From AWTP1-13 sp963827545 (GTDB lineage Bacteria; Pseudomonadota; Alphaproteobacteria; Rhizobiales; Hyphomicrobiaceae): 64,000 nucleotides of DNA. A model generated the notes under the pieces. That model had not been told where the DNA came from, made no database searches, and saw only the letters and a program-made list of their open reading frames with translations. Every line of letters starts with the position of its first letter. Within the stretch, counting starts at the first letter, position 1. The stretch spans positions 1 through 64,000 of the forward strand of contig CAWHBI010000013.1 of assembly GCA_963827545.1 (NCBI GenBank), given 5' to 3'. Positions 34,709 to 44,643 of the stretch are shown here, piece after piece. The translations under genes and the position numbers were made by a program.

Positions 34709-35869
34709 ATGGGCGCAGACCTGGCCACGGCGAAGGAACTGCTGGCACGTCTGGTCGCCTTCGACACGACCAGCCACAAGACCAACATCCCGCTCATCCG
34801 CTTCGTCGAGGAGTACCTGCGGCAGCACGGCGTCGAAAGTTCGCGCGTGCCGACAGCCGACGGCGAGAAGGCCAGCCTGTTCGCCACCATTGGACCCGCC
34901 GGGGTCGGCGGCATCGCGTTGTCCGGGCACACCGACGTGGTGCCTGTGACTGGGCAAAACTGGGATACCGACCCGTTCACGGTCGCCGAGCGCGACGGTC
35001 GGCTCTACGGCCGCGGCACCTGCGACATGAAGGGCTTTCTCGCCTGCGTGCTGGCGATGGTCCCCGAGTTCGGGAGGCGCAGGCTCAACGTTCCGATCCA
35101 CATCGCCTTCTCTTATGACGAGGAGGTGGGTTGCACGGGCGTACGCCCCATGATCGCGGAGCTTGGCAAGCGTCTGCCCCTGCCGCGCATGGTGCTCGTG
35201 GGCGAGCCGACTGACATGACCGTGGTCGACGCCCACAAGGGCCCGATGCGCTGGAGCGTGGAAGTGACGGGCAAGGCGGCGCACTCGAGCATGCCGCATC
35301 TGGGTGTCAACGCCATCACTTATGGCGGCCGGCTGCTGGGCGAGCTGGCGCGCATCGAGGCGGAGCTGAAGGCGCTCGCTCCCAATCCCCGGTTCGATCC
35401 GCCCTACACCAGCCTGCAGGTGACGGAGATCGAGGGCGGCACCGCGTCCAACATCGTGCCCGTTCCGTGCTGGTTCGGATGGGAGATCCGGCGGCTGCCG
35501 GGTTTCGACGCCGCCGCGCTCGATCAGCGTTTCCGGCGCTTTGCCGCCAACGAGTGCCTGCCCGAGATGCAGCGGGTGGCGCCGGAAACGGCCATCAAGA
35601 TCGATATCACCAACGAGGTGCCGGCCTTTGCGGCGGATGCGAAGTCCGAGATTGTCTCGCTCGCCCTGAAGCTCGCTCAGCAGAACGACACGTTTGCGGT
35701 CTGCTACGCTACCGAGGCGAGCCTGTTCCAGCTGGGCGGCGCGCCCGCCGCGGTCATTGGCCCCGGCAACATCGCCCAGGCCCACACGCCCAACGAGTTC
35801 GTCCACGTCGAGCAGCTGGAGAAGTGCCTCGCATTCCTTGGCCGCGTCGCCGATTGGGCGGAAGGATGA
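34709..35869 (+). CDS. argE: Acetylornithine deacetylase (ArgE/DapE family)
   Basis: 386 residues, M20 metallohydrolase. LVAFDTTSHKTNIPLI, metal ligand block LSGHTDVVPVTGQNW, GRGTCDMKGFLA, DEEVGCTGVRPM, and AHSSMPHLGVNAI. Removes acetyl from N-acetylornithine in arginine synthesis. ATG at 34709 preferred; a TTG at 34697 overlaps the apaG stop. Likely co-transcribed with metZ-apaG. Confidence 0.92.
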   Translation: MGADLATAKELLARLVAFDTTSHKTNIPLIRFVEEYLRQHGVESSRVPTADGEKASLFATIGPAGVGGIALSGHTDVVPVTGQNWDTDPFTVAERDGRLYGRGTCDMKGFLACVLAMVPEFGRRRLNVPIHIAFSYDEEVGCTGVRPMIAELGKRLPLPRMVLVGEPTDMTVVDAHKGPMRWSVEVTGKAAHSSMPHLGVNAITYGGRLLGELARIEAELKALAPNPRFDPPYTSLQVTEIEGGTASNIVPVPCWFGWEIRRLPGFDAAALDQRFRRFAANECLPEMQRVAPETAIKIDITNEVPAFAADAKSEIVSLALKLAQQNDTFAVCYATEASLFQLGGAPAAVIGPGNIAQAHTPNEFVHVEQLEKCLAFLGRVADWAEG

Positions 35870-35903
35870 GCGGCGAGGCGCGCAGCGGTGTCGCCCGCAC
35901 CCA

Positions 35904-36051
35904 AGAGCATGATCATTTCTGATCGAAGCGCTTCGTTTCGATCATGGAACGTGAACCTTGCTCTCAAATCCATGATCAGAGCAGGCTTCACGCTTCGGCC
36001 GCCACGTTGCAGTCGAGGCAAGGTGGTTCAATCCGAAGCGATCCTGCTCCA
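35904..36051. repeat. Dispersed element, family E copy 3
   Basis: AGAGCATGATCATTTC ... GATCGAAGCG ... ATCATGGAACGTGAA ... CTTCGGCCGCCACG ... GATCCTGCTCCAG, the same order and length as copy 1. Lies between convergent argE and rpmB. Confidence 0.85.
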
Positions 36052-36069
36052 GGCCCCAAAACGCGCGAT

Positions 36070-36366
36070 TTACGCGGCAGCCCGCTCGCTTTGCGCCTTC
36101 TTGACGTCGCGCTTCAGCCGCAGGCAGCGCTCGGAAAGCGTGTCGTCCTTGGCCCTCATGAGGAACGCATCGAGACCGCCGCTGCGTTCGACCGATTTCA
36201 AGGCATGCGCGCTGATGCGAAGCCGCACCTTGCGCTGCAGCGCATCGCTGATGAGCGTCACATCGACCAGGTTCGGCCGGAAGGTGCGCTTGGTTTTGTT
36301 CTCAGCGTGACTGCGCAATTGGCCGGACATGGGGCCCTTGCCGGTCAGCTCGCATCGCCGGGTCAT
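36070..36366 (-). CDS. rpmB: 50S ribosomal protein L28
   Basis: 98 residues. MTRRCELTGKGPMSG, HAENKTKRTFRPNLVDV and LRISAHALKSVERSGGLDAFL are L28 features. Start at the internal ATG; 12 codons open further upstream are not conserved. An AT-rich spacer with TTTTTT-like tracts separates it from the divergent DUF3108 gene and should hold both promoters. Confidence 0.95.
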   Translation of the reverse strand: MTRRCELTGKGPMSGQLRSHAENKTKRTFRPNLVDVTLISDALQRKVRLRISAHALKSVERSGGLDAFLMRAKDDTLSERCLRLKRDVKKAQSERAAA

Positions 36367-36601
36367 AAGAAAGAATTCCTCTCGCACTTGCATTGCCAGC
36401 ACAGTGTGGCTTTCTCAGCGGCGTTCTATACGACAGGTCCCCTGCGTCAAGGGTTTGTGCCAGCACGGGTCGCACGGTACGGAGTTTTTTTACCTGTGAG
36501 GGGTAGCGTTCGCGCGACACACAATTGACGCAAAAGCGGCTAGCCTGAACCGCAGATGCTGGCGTTTGCGTTGTGTTGCTGAGACGTGTAGAGGCTGCGT
36601 C

Positions 36602-37426
36602 ATGAAGCGCGTTTTGCCGATCCTTGCGAGTTTGATCGCGTTCGTGGTTGCAGGCGTCCCCGCCCGCGCGGATGGCTGGCCGGCCAACGTGCGCGCCGTT
36701 TATGACATCAATTTCAATGGTTTCACCATCGGCTCGTTCGAGTTCCAGTCGCAATCCGAGGATCGCAGCTATACGCTGACCGGCAATGCCCAGCTCACTT
36801 TGCTGCTCGGGGCATTCACCTGGATCGGCGAGACGCGCGCTTTCGGGCTGATCTCGAACCAGTTACCCAAGCCGGCAGCCTTCGTGTTCGATTTCAAGGC
36901 GAACAGCAAGACCGGTTCCACCAGGATGGGCTTTGCAGATGGGGCCGTGACGGACGTCAGGCATTCCCCGCCACCGGTTCCCAAGCCTGGGACGGTTCCC
37001 GTCCGCGACCAGCACCTGAAGGGAGTGCTCGATCCTCTCAGCGCCATCATGGTGGTCGTCCGCATTTCCACGCCCGACCCATGCGATCGGCGCTTGCCCA
37101 TCTTCGACGGCAGGGAGCGCTTCGATCTGGCGCTGAGCTACAAGGGGCAGATGAAGGTCAGCGAGCAGCAGCCCAGCGGTCAACCTGCCATGGCCCATGT
37201 CTGTCGCGTCAAGTACCAGCCGATCGCCGGCCACAAGGTCGATACGGAGACATCCTTCATGGCGACGACCGATGGGATCGAGGTCGCGCTGCGCCCGATC
37301 CCGAGCGCCAACGTGCTGGTGCCCTATCAGATCACGATTCCCACCATGGTCGGTTACGCCACCATCGTCTCCAAGCGGGTGGAAATAGAAACTCCCGGCA
37401 AGCCGCAGATCGCGCTCCTGCATTGA
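36602..37426 (+). CDS. DUF3108-domain periplasmic protein
   Basis: 274 residues. Signal peptide MKRVLPILASLIAFVVAGVPARA, then a beta-rich body (VRAVYDINFNGFTIGSFEF, TLTGNAQLTLLLGAFTWIGETRAFGLI, RFDLALSYKGQ) characteristic of DUF3108. Neighbour of rpmB and the helicase gene in many alphaproteobacteria. Function unknown; probably outer-membrane or envelope related. Confidence 0.85.
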   Translation: MKRVLPILASLIAFVVAGVPARADGWPANVRAVYDINFNGFTIGSFEFQSQSEDRSYTLTGNAQLTLLLGAFTWIGETRAFGLISNQLPKPAAFVFDFKANSKTGSTRMGFADGAVTDVRHSPPPVPKPGTVPVRDQHLKGVLDPLSAIMVVVRISTPDPCDRRLPIFDGRERFDLALSYKGQMKVSEQQPSGQPAMAHVCRVKYQPIAGHKVDTETSFMATTDGIEVALRPIPSANVLVPYQITIPTMVGYATIVSKRVEIETPGKPQIALLH

Positions 37427-37604
37427 ACGGCTTTGGCTACTTGACCCCAAGAATTGTCCTGGGGCTGCCGGCCGGTGGTGCCGAGCCGATCACCAACGGA
37501 AAAATCTGCGTCTCGCGACAGCTTTTGTCAGGCGGCCTCTTGATCTTGCCGCATCGCTCTGCAATGCCTCGACCCTGACGACGATTGCGCGGAGTGTCCT
37601 TGGA

Positions 37605-40604
37605 ATGAGCCGCGATTTCGAACACCGCATTCGCAACGTGACGGCCGTGCTCGGGCCCACCAACACGGGCAAGACGCACTTGGCTATCGAGCGCATGCTG
37701 GGTCACCAGTCGGGGCTCATAGGTCTGCCGCTGCGTCTGCTGGCACGCGAAGTCTACGACAAGATTGTCGCCCGGGTTGGCGCGGACGCCGTCGCCCTGA
37801 TCACGGGCGAGGAGAAGATCAAGCCGGAGCGCCCGCGCTACTATGTTTGCACGGTGGAAGCCATGCCGCGCGAGGCCAACGTCGATTTTCTTGCCATCGA
37901 CGAGGTACAGCTCGCCGCCGACCCCGAGCGCGGGCACATCTTCACGGACCGCTTGCTGCACGTGCGCGGGCGTCAGGAGACACTGCTGCTCGGCGCGCAG
38001 ACCATGCGCGAAACCATCTCCGATCTGATCCCCGGCGCCAATTTCATCTCACGTCCGCGTTTGTCGAGGCTCGCCTATGCGGGGGAGAAGAAAATCACGC
38101 GCCTGCCGTCGCGAACGGCGGTCGTCGCCTTCTCCGCCGCTGAAGTTTATGCCATCGCCGAATTGATGCGGCGCCAGCGCGGAGGCGCTGCCGTCGTGCT
38201 GGGTGCGCTCAGCCCCCGCACGCGCAACGCCCAGGTGGCCCTTTATCAGTCCGGCGATGTCGATTTCCTGGTGGCTACCGACGCCATCGGCATGGGGCTC
38301 AATCTCGACGTCGACCACGTCGCATTCGCCGGAGTGCGCAAGTTCGATGGCCAGACGCATCGCAATCTCACGCCGGCCGAATTGGCGCAGATCGCTGGCC
38401 GCGCCGGACGGCACATGAACGACGGCAGCTTCGGCGTCACCGGCGGCGTCGAGTCGTTCTCTGCCGACATCATCGAGCGGCTCGAGACCCATACCTTCGA
38501 CAGCGTCAAGTCGCTGCAGTGGCGGACCCGCGAGCTCGACTTCGGCTCGCTCGATCGGCTGCGCGACAGCTTGCGCGAAGCGCCGCAAGAGATGCGTCTC
38601 ACCAGGGCGCGCATGGCGGACGACACGATTGCGCTCGAGAACGTCAGCCGCGATCCCGACGTGGCGGCATTCGCCAGCTCGCGAGATGCTGTCAGCCGGC
38701 TCTGGGATGTCTGTCAGGTTCCCGACTATCGCAAGATCTCGACCCAGGATCACGCAGAGCTGGTCTCGACCCTCTACAAGTTCCTCATGGGCGCCGAGGC
38801 GCGCATCCCGGTCGATTGGTTCGCCAAGCAGGTCGCCTTTGCCGACCGCACGGACGGCGACATCGACACGCTTGCGACCCGCATCGCCCACATTCGCACC
38901 TGGACATTCGTGTCGAACCGGGCCGACTGGCTCGCCGACCCCGAGCATTGGCAGGACCGCACGCGGGCCATCGAGGACAGCCTCTCCGATGCCTTGCACG
39001 AGCGCCTGGCGCAGCGTTTCGTCGACCGGCGTACCAGCGCTCTCATGAGGGGGCTGAAGGAAAAGGATGAGCTGTTCGCCGAGATTGGCGAGGACGGCGG
39101 CGTCCATGTCGAGAAGCACTACGTGGGCCGACTGCAAGGCTTCCGGTTCTTCCCGGATACGCAGGCCGAGGGCATTCATGGCAAGGCTACGCGCAACGCC
39201 GCAGCTCATGTGCTGGCCAAGGAGCTTGCGTTGCGCACGCGCCGCGTGGCCGCAGCCAAGAGCGATGCCTTCAAGCTTACCCGGCGTGCTCAGGTTCTCT
39301 GGCGTGAGGAGGAGATCGCGCGACTGGAGGCAGGCGACGATCCCCTCAAGCCCGTGGTCGTCCTTTCTGTCGACGAGCACTTGAGCGCACCCGACAAGGA
39401 AAGGGTGCAGGGACGGCTGGTGGCTTGGCTTGCGGAGATTGTCGGCGAGCGGCTGAAGCCACTGGTCGAGATCGCCAATGCCAAGGATATCTCCGGTCTG
39501 GCCCGCGGCATCGCCTTCCGGCTGGGGGAGAGCTTCGGTGCGTTGCGCCGCGAAACGGTGGCGGACGAGATCCGCGCGCTGGATCAACCAGCCCGGGCGC
39601 AACTTCGCGGTTATGGTGTCCGCTTTGGCGCCTTCAACATCTATCTCCCTGCTCTGCTCAAGCCGGCCTCGACCGAGCTCGCTCTCGTCCTGTGGATTTT
39701 GAAGAATGGGTCCGCGCAAGGCCTCGACATCGCCGCCCTGCCGGAGCCGCCCCGCCCGGGCCTCACGTCGCTCGCTGTCGATAAGGCCCTGCCGGAAGCC
39801 TTCTATCGCGTCGCCGGCTTCCATCTGTGCGGACCTCGGGCCGTAAGGATCGACATGCTGGAGCGGCTTGCAGACCAGATCCGGCCGCTGGTGGCCTGGC
39901 GAGCCGACCCGGCCAACCCCGTTGCACCGCCCAAAGGCGCCACAGGCGATGGCGGCTTCAGGGCAACGCCGGAAATGATGTCCATCCTCGGCTGCTCGGC
40001 GGGCGAGCTCGGCCACGTGCTGCAGGCGCTGGGCTTCCGTCTCGACCGTGTCCGCTTGGCGCCGGCTCCGGATGCACAGACCCCTGCAATTGCCGCTGCT
40101 GCCGGTGGCGAAGGCAGCGCCGCCGGCGAAGGCAGCGCCGCCGTCGAGGTGATGCATCCCGACGTTCCCCCGAACGGCGCGGCGCAGCCCCCCTGCGAAG
40201 ACGTGGTCCCACCCACACCCGAGACACAGGCGGAGCGCGACGGCACCGAGGCAGCAGCCTTGCCGCCGCCGGTGAGTGAGCCGCCCGAGGCCAAGTGGGA
40301 CGAAATCTGGCGGCCGCGCCGCCAGGGGCGCCAATTCAAGCGGCCCGAGCGCGAAAAACGGACGCCGCACAAGCCGCAGGAAGAGAGCACGCGCGGGCCC
40401 AGGGCCAAGAAGGGCCGCCCCGATCACCGCGAGCGCAGGCGGGAGGGCCCTCCCCAGCGCCGGGACGGCCAGCGTCGTGATGATCGGCCGCGCCCCTACC
40501 AGCACTCCGCCGCGCCGGCGCCCAAGGGTGGCATCGATCCCGACTCGCCGTTCGCAGCGTTGCGCTCGCTCAAGGCCGCATTGGAAAAGCCGACGCAGGA
40601 ATAG
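37605..40604 (+). CDS. SUV3-like RNA helicase-related protein
   Basis: 999 residues. Walker A GPTNTGKTHLAIERM near 17-31, then LPLRLLAREVYDKI, Walker B-like FLAIDEVQLAADPERG, LLLGAQTM, and helicase C segment FLVATDAIGMGLNLDVDHVAF with QIAGRAGRH. This is the superfamily 2 group to which mitochondrial SUV3 belongs. The last 150 residues are low complexity, rich in Arg, Lys, Pro and Glu, and likely RNA-binding. The ATG follows TTGGA. No S4-domain partner follows here. Confidence 0.9.
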   Translation: MSRDFEHRIRNVTAVLGPTNTGKTHLAIERMLGHQSGLIGLPLRLLAREVYDKIVARVGADAVALITGEEKIKPERPRYYVCTVEAMPREANVDFLAIDEVQLAADPERGHIFTDRLLHVRGRQETLLLGAQTMRETISDLIPGANFISRPRLSRLAYAGEKKITRLPSRTAVVAFSAAEVYAIAELMRRQRGGAAVVLGALSPRTRNAQVALYQSGDVDFLVATDAIGMGLNLDVDHVAFAGVRKFDGQTHRNLTPAELAQIAGRAGRHMNDGSFGVTGGVESFSADIIERLETHTFDSVKSLQWRTRELDFGSLDRLRDSLREAPQEMRLTRARMADDTIALENVSRDPDVAAFASSRDAVSRLWDVCQVPDYRKISTQDHAELVSTLYKFLMGAEARIPVDWFAKQVAFADRTDGDIDTLATRIAHIRTWTFVSNRADWLADPEHWQDRTRAIEDSLSDALHERLAQRFVDRRTSALMRGLKEKDELFAEIGEDGGVHVEKHYVGRLQGFRFFPDTQAEGIHGKATRNAAAHVLAKELALRTRRVAAAKSDAFKLTRRAQVLWREEEIARLEAGDDPLKPVVVLSVDEHLSAPDKERVQGRLVAWLAEIVGERLKPLVEIANAKDISGLARGIAFRLGESFGALRRETVADEIRALDQPARAQLRGYGVRFGAFNIYLPALLKPASTELALVLWILKNGSAQGLDIAALPEPPRPGLTSLAVDKALPEAFYRVAGFHLCGPRAVRIDMLERLADQIRPLVAWRADPANPVAPPKGATGDGGFRATPEMMSILGCSAGELGHVLQALGFRLDRVRLAPAPDAQTPAIAAAAGGEGSAAGEGSAAVEVMHPDVPPNGAAQPPCEDVVPPTPETQAERDGTEAAALPPPVSEPPEAKWDEIWRPRRQGRQFKRPEREKRTPHKPQEESTRGPRAKKGRPDHRERRREGPPQRRDGQRRDDRPRPYQHSAAPAPKGGIDPDSPFAALRSLKAALEKPTQE

Positions 40605-40919
40605 GGCGTACACTCAAATACGAGATGCGGTCCCGTATGTGCCAACGCTAGGCCATGCCTCGCTACGGCAGTTGAAGCTCCGGCAACGCACGTGGGTGGC
40701 AATCGACCACGCGAGGCAAGGGTGCCAAAAGCGGTCGAACTCGGTTGGTCCAACTCAGCGGGCCTCTGGGAAAAACTTGCACTTGCCGGAAACAGAGCTA
40801 ATCGCGCTCAATACGTTGGCTGAACTGAACCACGACGTTGCACTCAATGACTTGCGCGGCGGACGAGAGACGCCTCAAGCATGTCGAAGGCATACGAGTG
40901 CATCTGGAGGAAGAGCGGC
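40605..40919. other. 315-base gap between helicase and GST genes
   Basis: No conserved frame, repeat or RNA recognised; base composition is slightly less GC-rich than the flanks. The end holds GGAGGAAGAGCGGC, the GST ribosome-binding site. In related genomes an S4-domain protein and a ferredoxin gene often follow the helicase, so this may be a rearrangement point. Confidence 0.4.
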
Positions 40920-41591
40920 ATGGTCACGGTGTGGGGACGGCCAACGTCGTTGAACACACAGCGCGTGCTGTGGGCGCTTGCTGACGGCGATGTCCCCTAT
41001 GAGTTGATCCTCGCCAGCGCCACTATGGGTCCGAACGGCCACGTATCCAAGGGCGGGGCAGCGTTCGGCATCGTCAATGCGCCAGCCTACCGGGCCATGA
41101 ACCCGAATGGCACGGTGCCGACGATCGACGACGGCGGTTTCATCCTATGGGAGTCCAATGCGATCCTGATGTGGTTGGCCTTGAAGCGCGCTCCAGAGGT
41201 ACTCTCTGGCGGCGACCCCCGGCGTCTCGCGCGGGCACTACAGTGGATGAGCTGGACGAATGAGCGCCTGGAGCCGCTGCTGCATACTCTCGTGATGGAG
41301 TTGGTACGCTTGCCCGAAGCCGAGCGCGATCCAGCCAAAGCCGAGACAGCCCGCGTGGCGATCCTCGGTCCGCTCGGGGTGCTCGAGGCTCATCTTGCCC
41401 ACCAGTCTTACGTCGCCGGCGACCGCTTCACCATTGGTGATATCCCGACCGGTGCCGCCGTCTACCGCTGGCTGGCCTTCGACTTGGAGCGGCCCGATAT
41501 GCCCAACATCGCCGCTTGGCAGAACCGCCTCAGCGAGCGCAAGGGCTTCCGCGCGCACGTCGCTTCGCCCGAGTTCCATCTCAGCGGATGA
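40920..41591 (+). CDS. Glutathione S-transferase family protein
   Basis: 223 residues. Thioredoxin-like N-domain MVTVWGRPTSLNTQRVLWAL, NPNGTVPTIDDGGFILWESNAILMWLA (conserved cis-Pro and ES of the glutathione site), then a helical C-domain with VAGDRFTIGDIPTGAAVYRW. Start at the ATG after GGAGGAAGAGCGGC; an upstream ATG at 40881 adds 13 residues. Detoxification class unknown. A BASS-like transporter follows after nine bases. Confidence 0.85.
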   Translation: MVTVWGRPTSLNTQRVLWALADGDVPYELILASATMGPNGHVSKGGAAFGIVNAPAYRAMNPNGTVPTIDDGGFILWESNAILMWLALKRAPEVLSGGDPRRLARALQWMSWTNERLEPLLHTLVMELVRLPEAERDPAKAETARVAILGPLGVLEAHLAHQSYVAGDRFTIGDIPTGAAVYRWLAFDLERPDMPNIAAWQNRLSERKGFRAHVASPEFHLSG

Positions 41592-41600
41592 GGCGCAGCG

Positions 41601-42521
41601 ATGCTTTCATGGCTTGGCCGGCAGGGTACACGCGCGGTCGCTGCGCTCGTTGTCATTGGCATTGCCATGCCGCCGATCGGCACCGTACTGAAGCCGTTCG
41701 TCACCGAAGCGGTCTTTGTGCTGTTGTGCATAGCCTTCCTCCGTGTCGACGCCTCAGCGCTCAGGAACTACGTGGGGTGTCCCAAGATCGTGCTCTTAGC
41801 AACAGCCTGGACATCCTTGGCTATCCCAACGCTGTTTGCCACCAGCTATCTAGCCTTGGGTCTCAAGGATCACTCCCCCGATCTCTTTCTCGCCCTCGTG
41901 CTGCAAGCAATTGCCTCGCCCCTCATGGCGGCGCCTGCTTTGGCTGCATTGGTGGGCCTGGATGCCACGCTTGTGCTCTGCGCGATGGTAGCGAGCACTG
42001 CGTTGTTACCCTTTACGGCGCCGTTGTTCGCGTATGCTCTGATCGGGCCTGCGCTCGTGCTCTCCCCATTGGCACTCGGGCTCAAGTTGTTTGCGATCCT
42101 CGCCGGCTCCGCTCTTGTCGGCTTCACCGTGCGCCGGATCGCTGGCGTTGCTGCAATCGAGCGACAAAATGAGAGGGTCGAGGGCTTCAACATTCTCGTC
42201 CTGTTCGTCTTCATCACCGCTGTCATGGAAAGCGTCGCCGCCCGCTTTCTTGACGCGCCCATGATGACAATTGGCCTCGCCGCGCTTGCCTTCGTCGTTT
42301 TCTTCGCAGTGCTTGCGCTGACCACCGTCATCTTCGCATCCGCGGGCCGAAACCGCGCCCTTACGCTTGGGTTCATGGCCTCGCAACGCAATGTGGGGCT
42401 GATGCTGGCGGCGACGGGAGGGGCCTTGCCCGACCTCGCTTGGCTCTATTTCGCCTTCTGCTATTTCCCTCTCTATCTGTCGCCGCTATTGCTCGAACCG
42501 CTGGCACGCGCGGAGCGGTAG
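41601..42521 (+). CDS. Polytopic membrane protein resembling the bile acid:sodium symporter (BASS) family
   Basis: 306 residues with about nine or ten hydrophobic segments. The pattern FVTEAVFVLLCIAFLRVDASALRNY, LQAIASPLMAAPALAALVGLDA and LTLGFMASQRNVGLMLAATGG corresponds to the two crossover helices of BASS transporters. Likely in an operon with the preceding GST gene. Substrate unknown. Confidence 0.65.
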   Translation: MLSWLGRQGTRAVAALVVIGIAMPPIGTVLKPFVTEAVFVLLCIAFLRVDASALRNYVGCPKIVLLATAWTSLAIPTLFATSYLALGLKDHSPDLFLALVLQAIASPLMAAPALAALVGLDATLVLCAMVASTALLPFTAPLFAYALIGPALVLSPLALGLKLFAILAGSALVGFTVRRIAGVAAIERQNERVEGFNILVLFVFITAVMESVAARFLDAPMMTIGLAALAFVVFFAVLALTTVIFASAGRNRALTLGFMASQRNVGLMLAATGGALPDLAWLYFAFCYFPLYLSPLLLEPLARAER

Positions 42522-42725
42522 CGGAGTCGCACGCCTAAAGGGCCTCGGCCTTGAGCCACTCTGCACGAGGTATGTCGGCTCCGGGTCCGAAGCGGTAAGT
42601 CTCTCAGTAGGCACAGCATTTCCGATGTTCACCTAGCAACAGACCTGGGCCTGGTCCCGAGTAGTGCTCACAAATTGAGTACACGACCGAGGTGGCGTCG
42701 AGCCAGCACATGGCATCATCTCTGG

Positions 42726-43787
42726 TCAGTTGAGCCTGAGCTCGGTGATGTGCCGCGGGTCGGGCGCGAGCTCCCCTCGCTCGACGCGCTTGACGATGTC
42801 GGTGAGCGCGGCATTCGCGCGGCAGGGCTGGCCCACCTTCTCGCCCTCGCGCACGACGTAGCCGTTGAGGAACTCGATCTCGGTGCGCCGGCCCTTCACC
42901 ATGTCCTGGCCCATCGAGGGGCGCTGCTCGCCCGAGACGCGCGCCGTATCCTTGAGCCGCTGCGCGTCGGCAGCCTCGATGGCGGCGGGATCGCCTTCGC
43001 CTGCCTTGGCGATGGTCTCGGGCGGCAGGTGCAGGATTTCCTCGAGGCTGTAGCCCAGTGCCTGGCCGACGCGGATCGCCTCGGCCCCCAGCCGGCTGGA
43101 GAACCGCCGCAGCGGCTCGCTCTGCACGATCTTCACGCCGGGCAGCCCGGTGCAGGCCGACAACCCGTTCTGCATGACATTGGCGACGAGCTTGGACCAG
43201 CGCTCGCCCCAGAGGTTCTCGGTGACCTTGGCGCTGTCGGAGTAGCCGACGAGGCGGCAGACCTCTCGTGCGCGCTCCGTTGTGCGGCCGTGCACCTCGC
43301 CTGTGCGGAACACGGTGTGCGCCGCACCGCCCTTGGCCGCGCCGCGATGGATATGGCCTGGCTCGGAGAGGTTGACCGTGATGGAGCTGGCAATGCATCC
43401 GAGCGTCTTGCCCCAGCCGACGATCCCGGCGATCGTCTCCTCGTTCATGCAGTTCTGCAGGGAGACGACGTAGCCGTCGGGCGCCAGATACTGCCGGATC
43501 AGCATGGTGGCCCAGGCCGTGTCGTAGGACTTCATGCAGACGAAGGCGATGTCGACCGGCTTCTCCTTGGCGAGCTGCTGGGCGTCCGTGATGTGCAGCG
43601 CGCGCACGGGAACTGAGAATTCCGGTACGTCCCTGGCGTGGGTCACGCGCAGCCCGTGCTTCTTCATGTGCTCGACATGCTCGGGCCAAGGATCGATGAA
43701 GGTCACGTTCTCGCCGGCCTGCACCATGTGGGCGCCGGCATAGCCACCGACCGCCCCCGCCCCGACGATTGCTATCTTTCTGCCCAT
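42726..43787 (-). CDS. Ketopantoate reductase (ApbA/PanE) family protein
   Basis: 353 residues, longer than E. coli PanE by about 50. Rossmann GAGAVGGYAGAHM at 9-21, VCMKSYDTAWA, VSLQNCMNEETIAGI, and the catalytic-region lysine/asparagine block WGERWSKLVANVMQNGLSACTG. Could reduce 2-dehydropantoate or another 2-keto acid; no pantothenate genes adjoin. ATG start behind GGAGGAGAGC. Confidence 0.85.
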   Translation of the reverse strand: MGRKIAIVGAGAVGGYAGAHMVQAGENVTFIDPWPEHVEHMKKHGLRVTHARDVPEFSVPVRALHITDAQQLAKEKPVDIAFVCMKSYDTAWATMLIRQYLAPDGYVVSLQNCMNEETIAGIVGWGKTLGCIASSITVNLSEPGHIHRGAAKGGAAHTVFRTGEVHGRTTERAREVCRLVGYSDSAKVTENLWGERWSKLVANVMQNGLSACTGLPGVKIVQSEPLRRFSSRLGAEAIRVGQALGYSLEEILHLPPETIAKAGEGDPAAIEAADAQRLKDTARVSGEQRPSMGQDMVKGRRTEIEFLNGYVVREGEKVGQPCRANAALTDIVKRVERGELAPDPRHITELRLN

Positions 43788-43902
43788 GCTCTCCTCCCGG
43801 CATCGCTGAGCGCCGAGGTTAGCGCGCGGGCCAGGTCGGTAACAACGGCCACGGCGGCTGCCCTGCTGCGCAACGCTGACGGCGCTCAGCCGGGCTGCGG
43901 GA

Positions 43903-44529
43903 TCAGAGAAGCAGCAACAACACCCCGGTCGCGATCAGGGCAACGACCCAGATCAGGTCGACGTTCACCCAGGCCCGGCGCAGGAGAGCAAGTCCCAGCC
44001 ATTCGAAAACGATCGCCGCCACGATGGCGGTCGTGGCCACCATCGCCAGGGTGTGAATGCCAACGCCGGTGAGGGTGGCTGCGATGGGCGCGCCGGGACT
44101 GACATCGCTTCCTTCTCCCGGCAGGCACAAGGGCATCAGGGCTGGCCACAGCATGAGACCCGCGCCATGGGCGGTGGCCATCAGGAACGACCAGACGGCG
44201 AGGCCCATGAGCCCCGTCTGCATGCCGAAACGCACGCGGTGCCGGTGGCCGAAGCGCCAATGGTAGGCGGCCCAGCCGAGCAGCAGCAGCCCCGAGCCGA
44301 TCCGCACGAGGTTCTGCGGCACGATGGTGCCGGCTGCCACCAGCAGGCCGGCAACAGCCGCGATCGAGATCGCATGGCCAATGGCGATCGGCACCAGCGA
44401 GATCATCACGATCGCGCGGCTCTGCCGGTGCAGCCCCAGGGCCACGGCGAACAGCCATCCCATGGCCGGGTTCAGGCCGTGAAAGGCACCGAGCCCGGCA
44501 AACACCAGCGCTGGCCACGTGTCCGTCAC
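43903..44529 (-). CDS. Polytopic inner-membrane protein of unknown function
   Basis: 208 residues from a GTG giving MTDTWPALVFAGLGAFHGLNPAMGWLFAVALGL. About six membrane segments; conserved-looking histidines in GAFHGLNPAMGW and ATAHGAGLML could bind a metal, loosely recalling metal permeases of the NicO/HupE kind. The frame stays open upstream through repeat C2 to 44730, which I disregard. Function not assigned. Confidence 0.6.
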   Translation of the reverse strand: MTDTWPALVFAGLGAFHGLNPAMGWLFAVALGLHRQSRAIVMISLVPIAIGHAISIAAVAGLLVAAGTIVPQNLVRIGSGLLLLGWAAYHWRFGHRHRVRFGMQTGLMGLAVWSFLMATAHGAGLMLWPALMPLCLPGEGSDVSPGAPIAATLTGVGIHTLAMVATTAIVAAIVFEWLGLALLRRAWVNVDLIWVVALIATGVLLLLL

Positions 44530-44544
44530 GTCCTGGCCATTGGC

Positions 44545-44643
44545 GTAGGTTGGGTCAACCCCGGCGAAGGCCGGGGGCAGACCCAACACGGCAAAGTTCG
44601 ATGGCCGTCGTGTTGGGTCATCGCTTCGCTTGACCCAACCTAC
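44545..44643. repeat. Palindromic intergenic repeat, family C copy 2
   Basis: GTAGGTTGGGTCAA ... TTGACCCAACCTAC ends with inner ACCCAACACGGC/GTCGTGTTGGGT. The stop codon of the downstream-lying methanethiol oxidase gene (minus strand) falls in its terminal CTAC. Confidence 0.85.
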
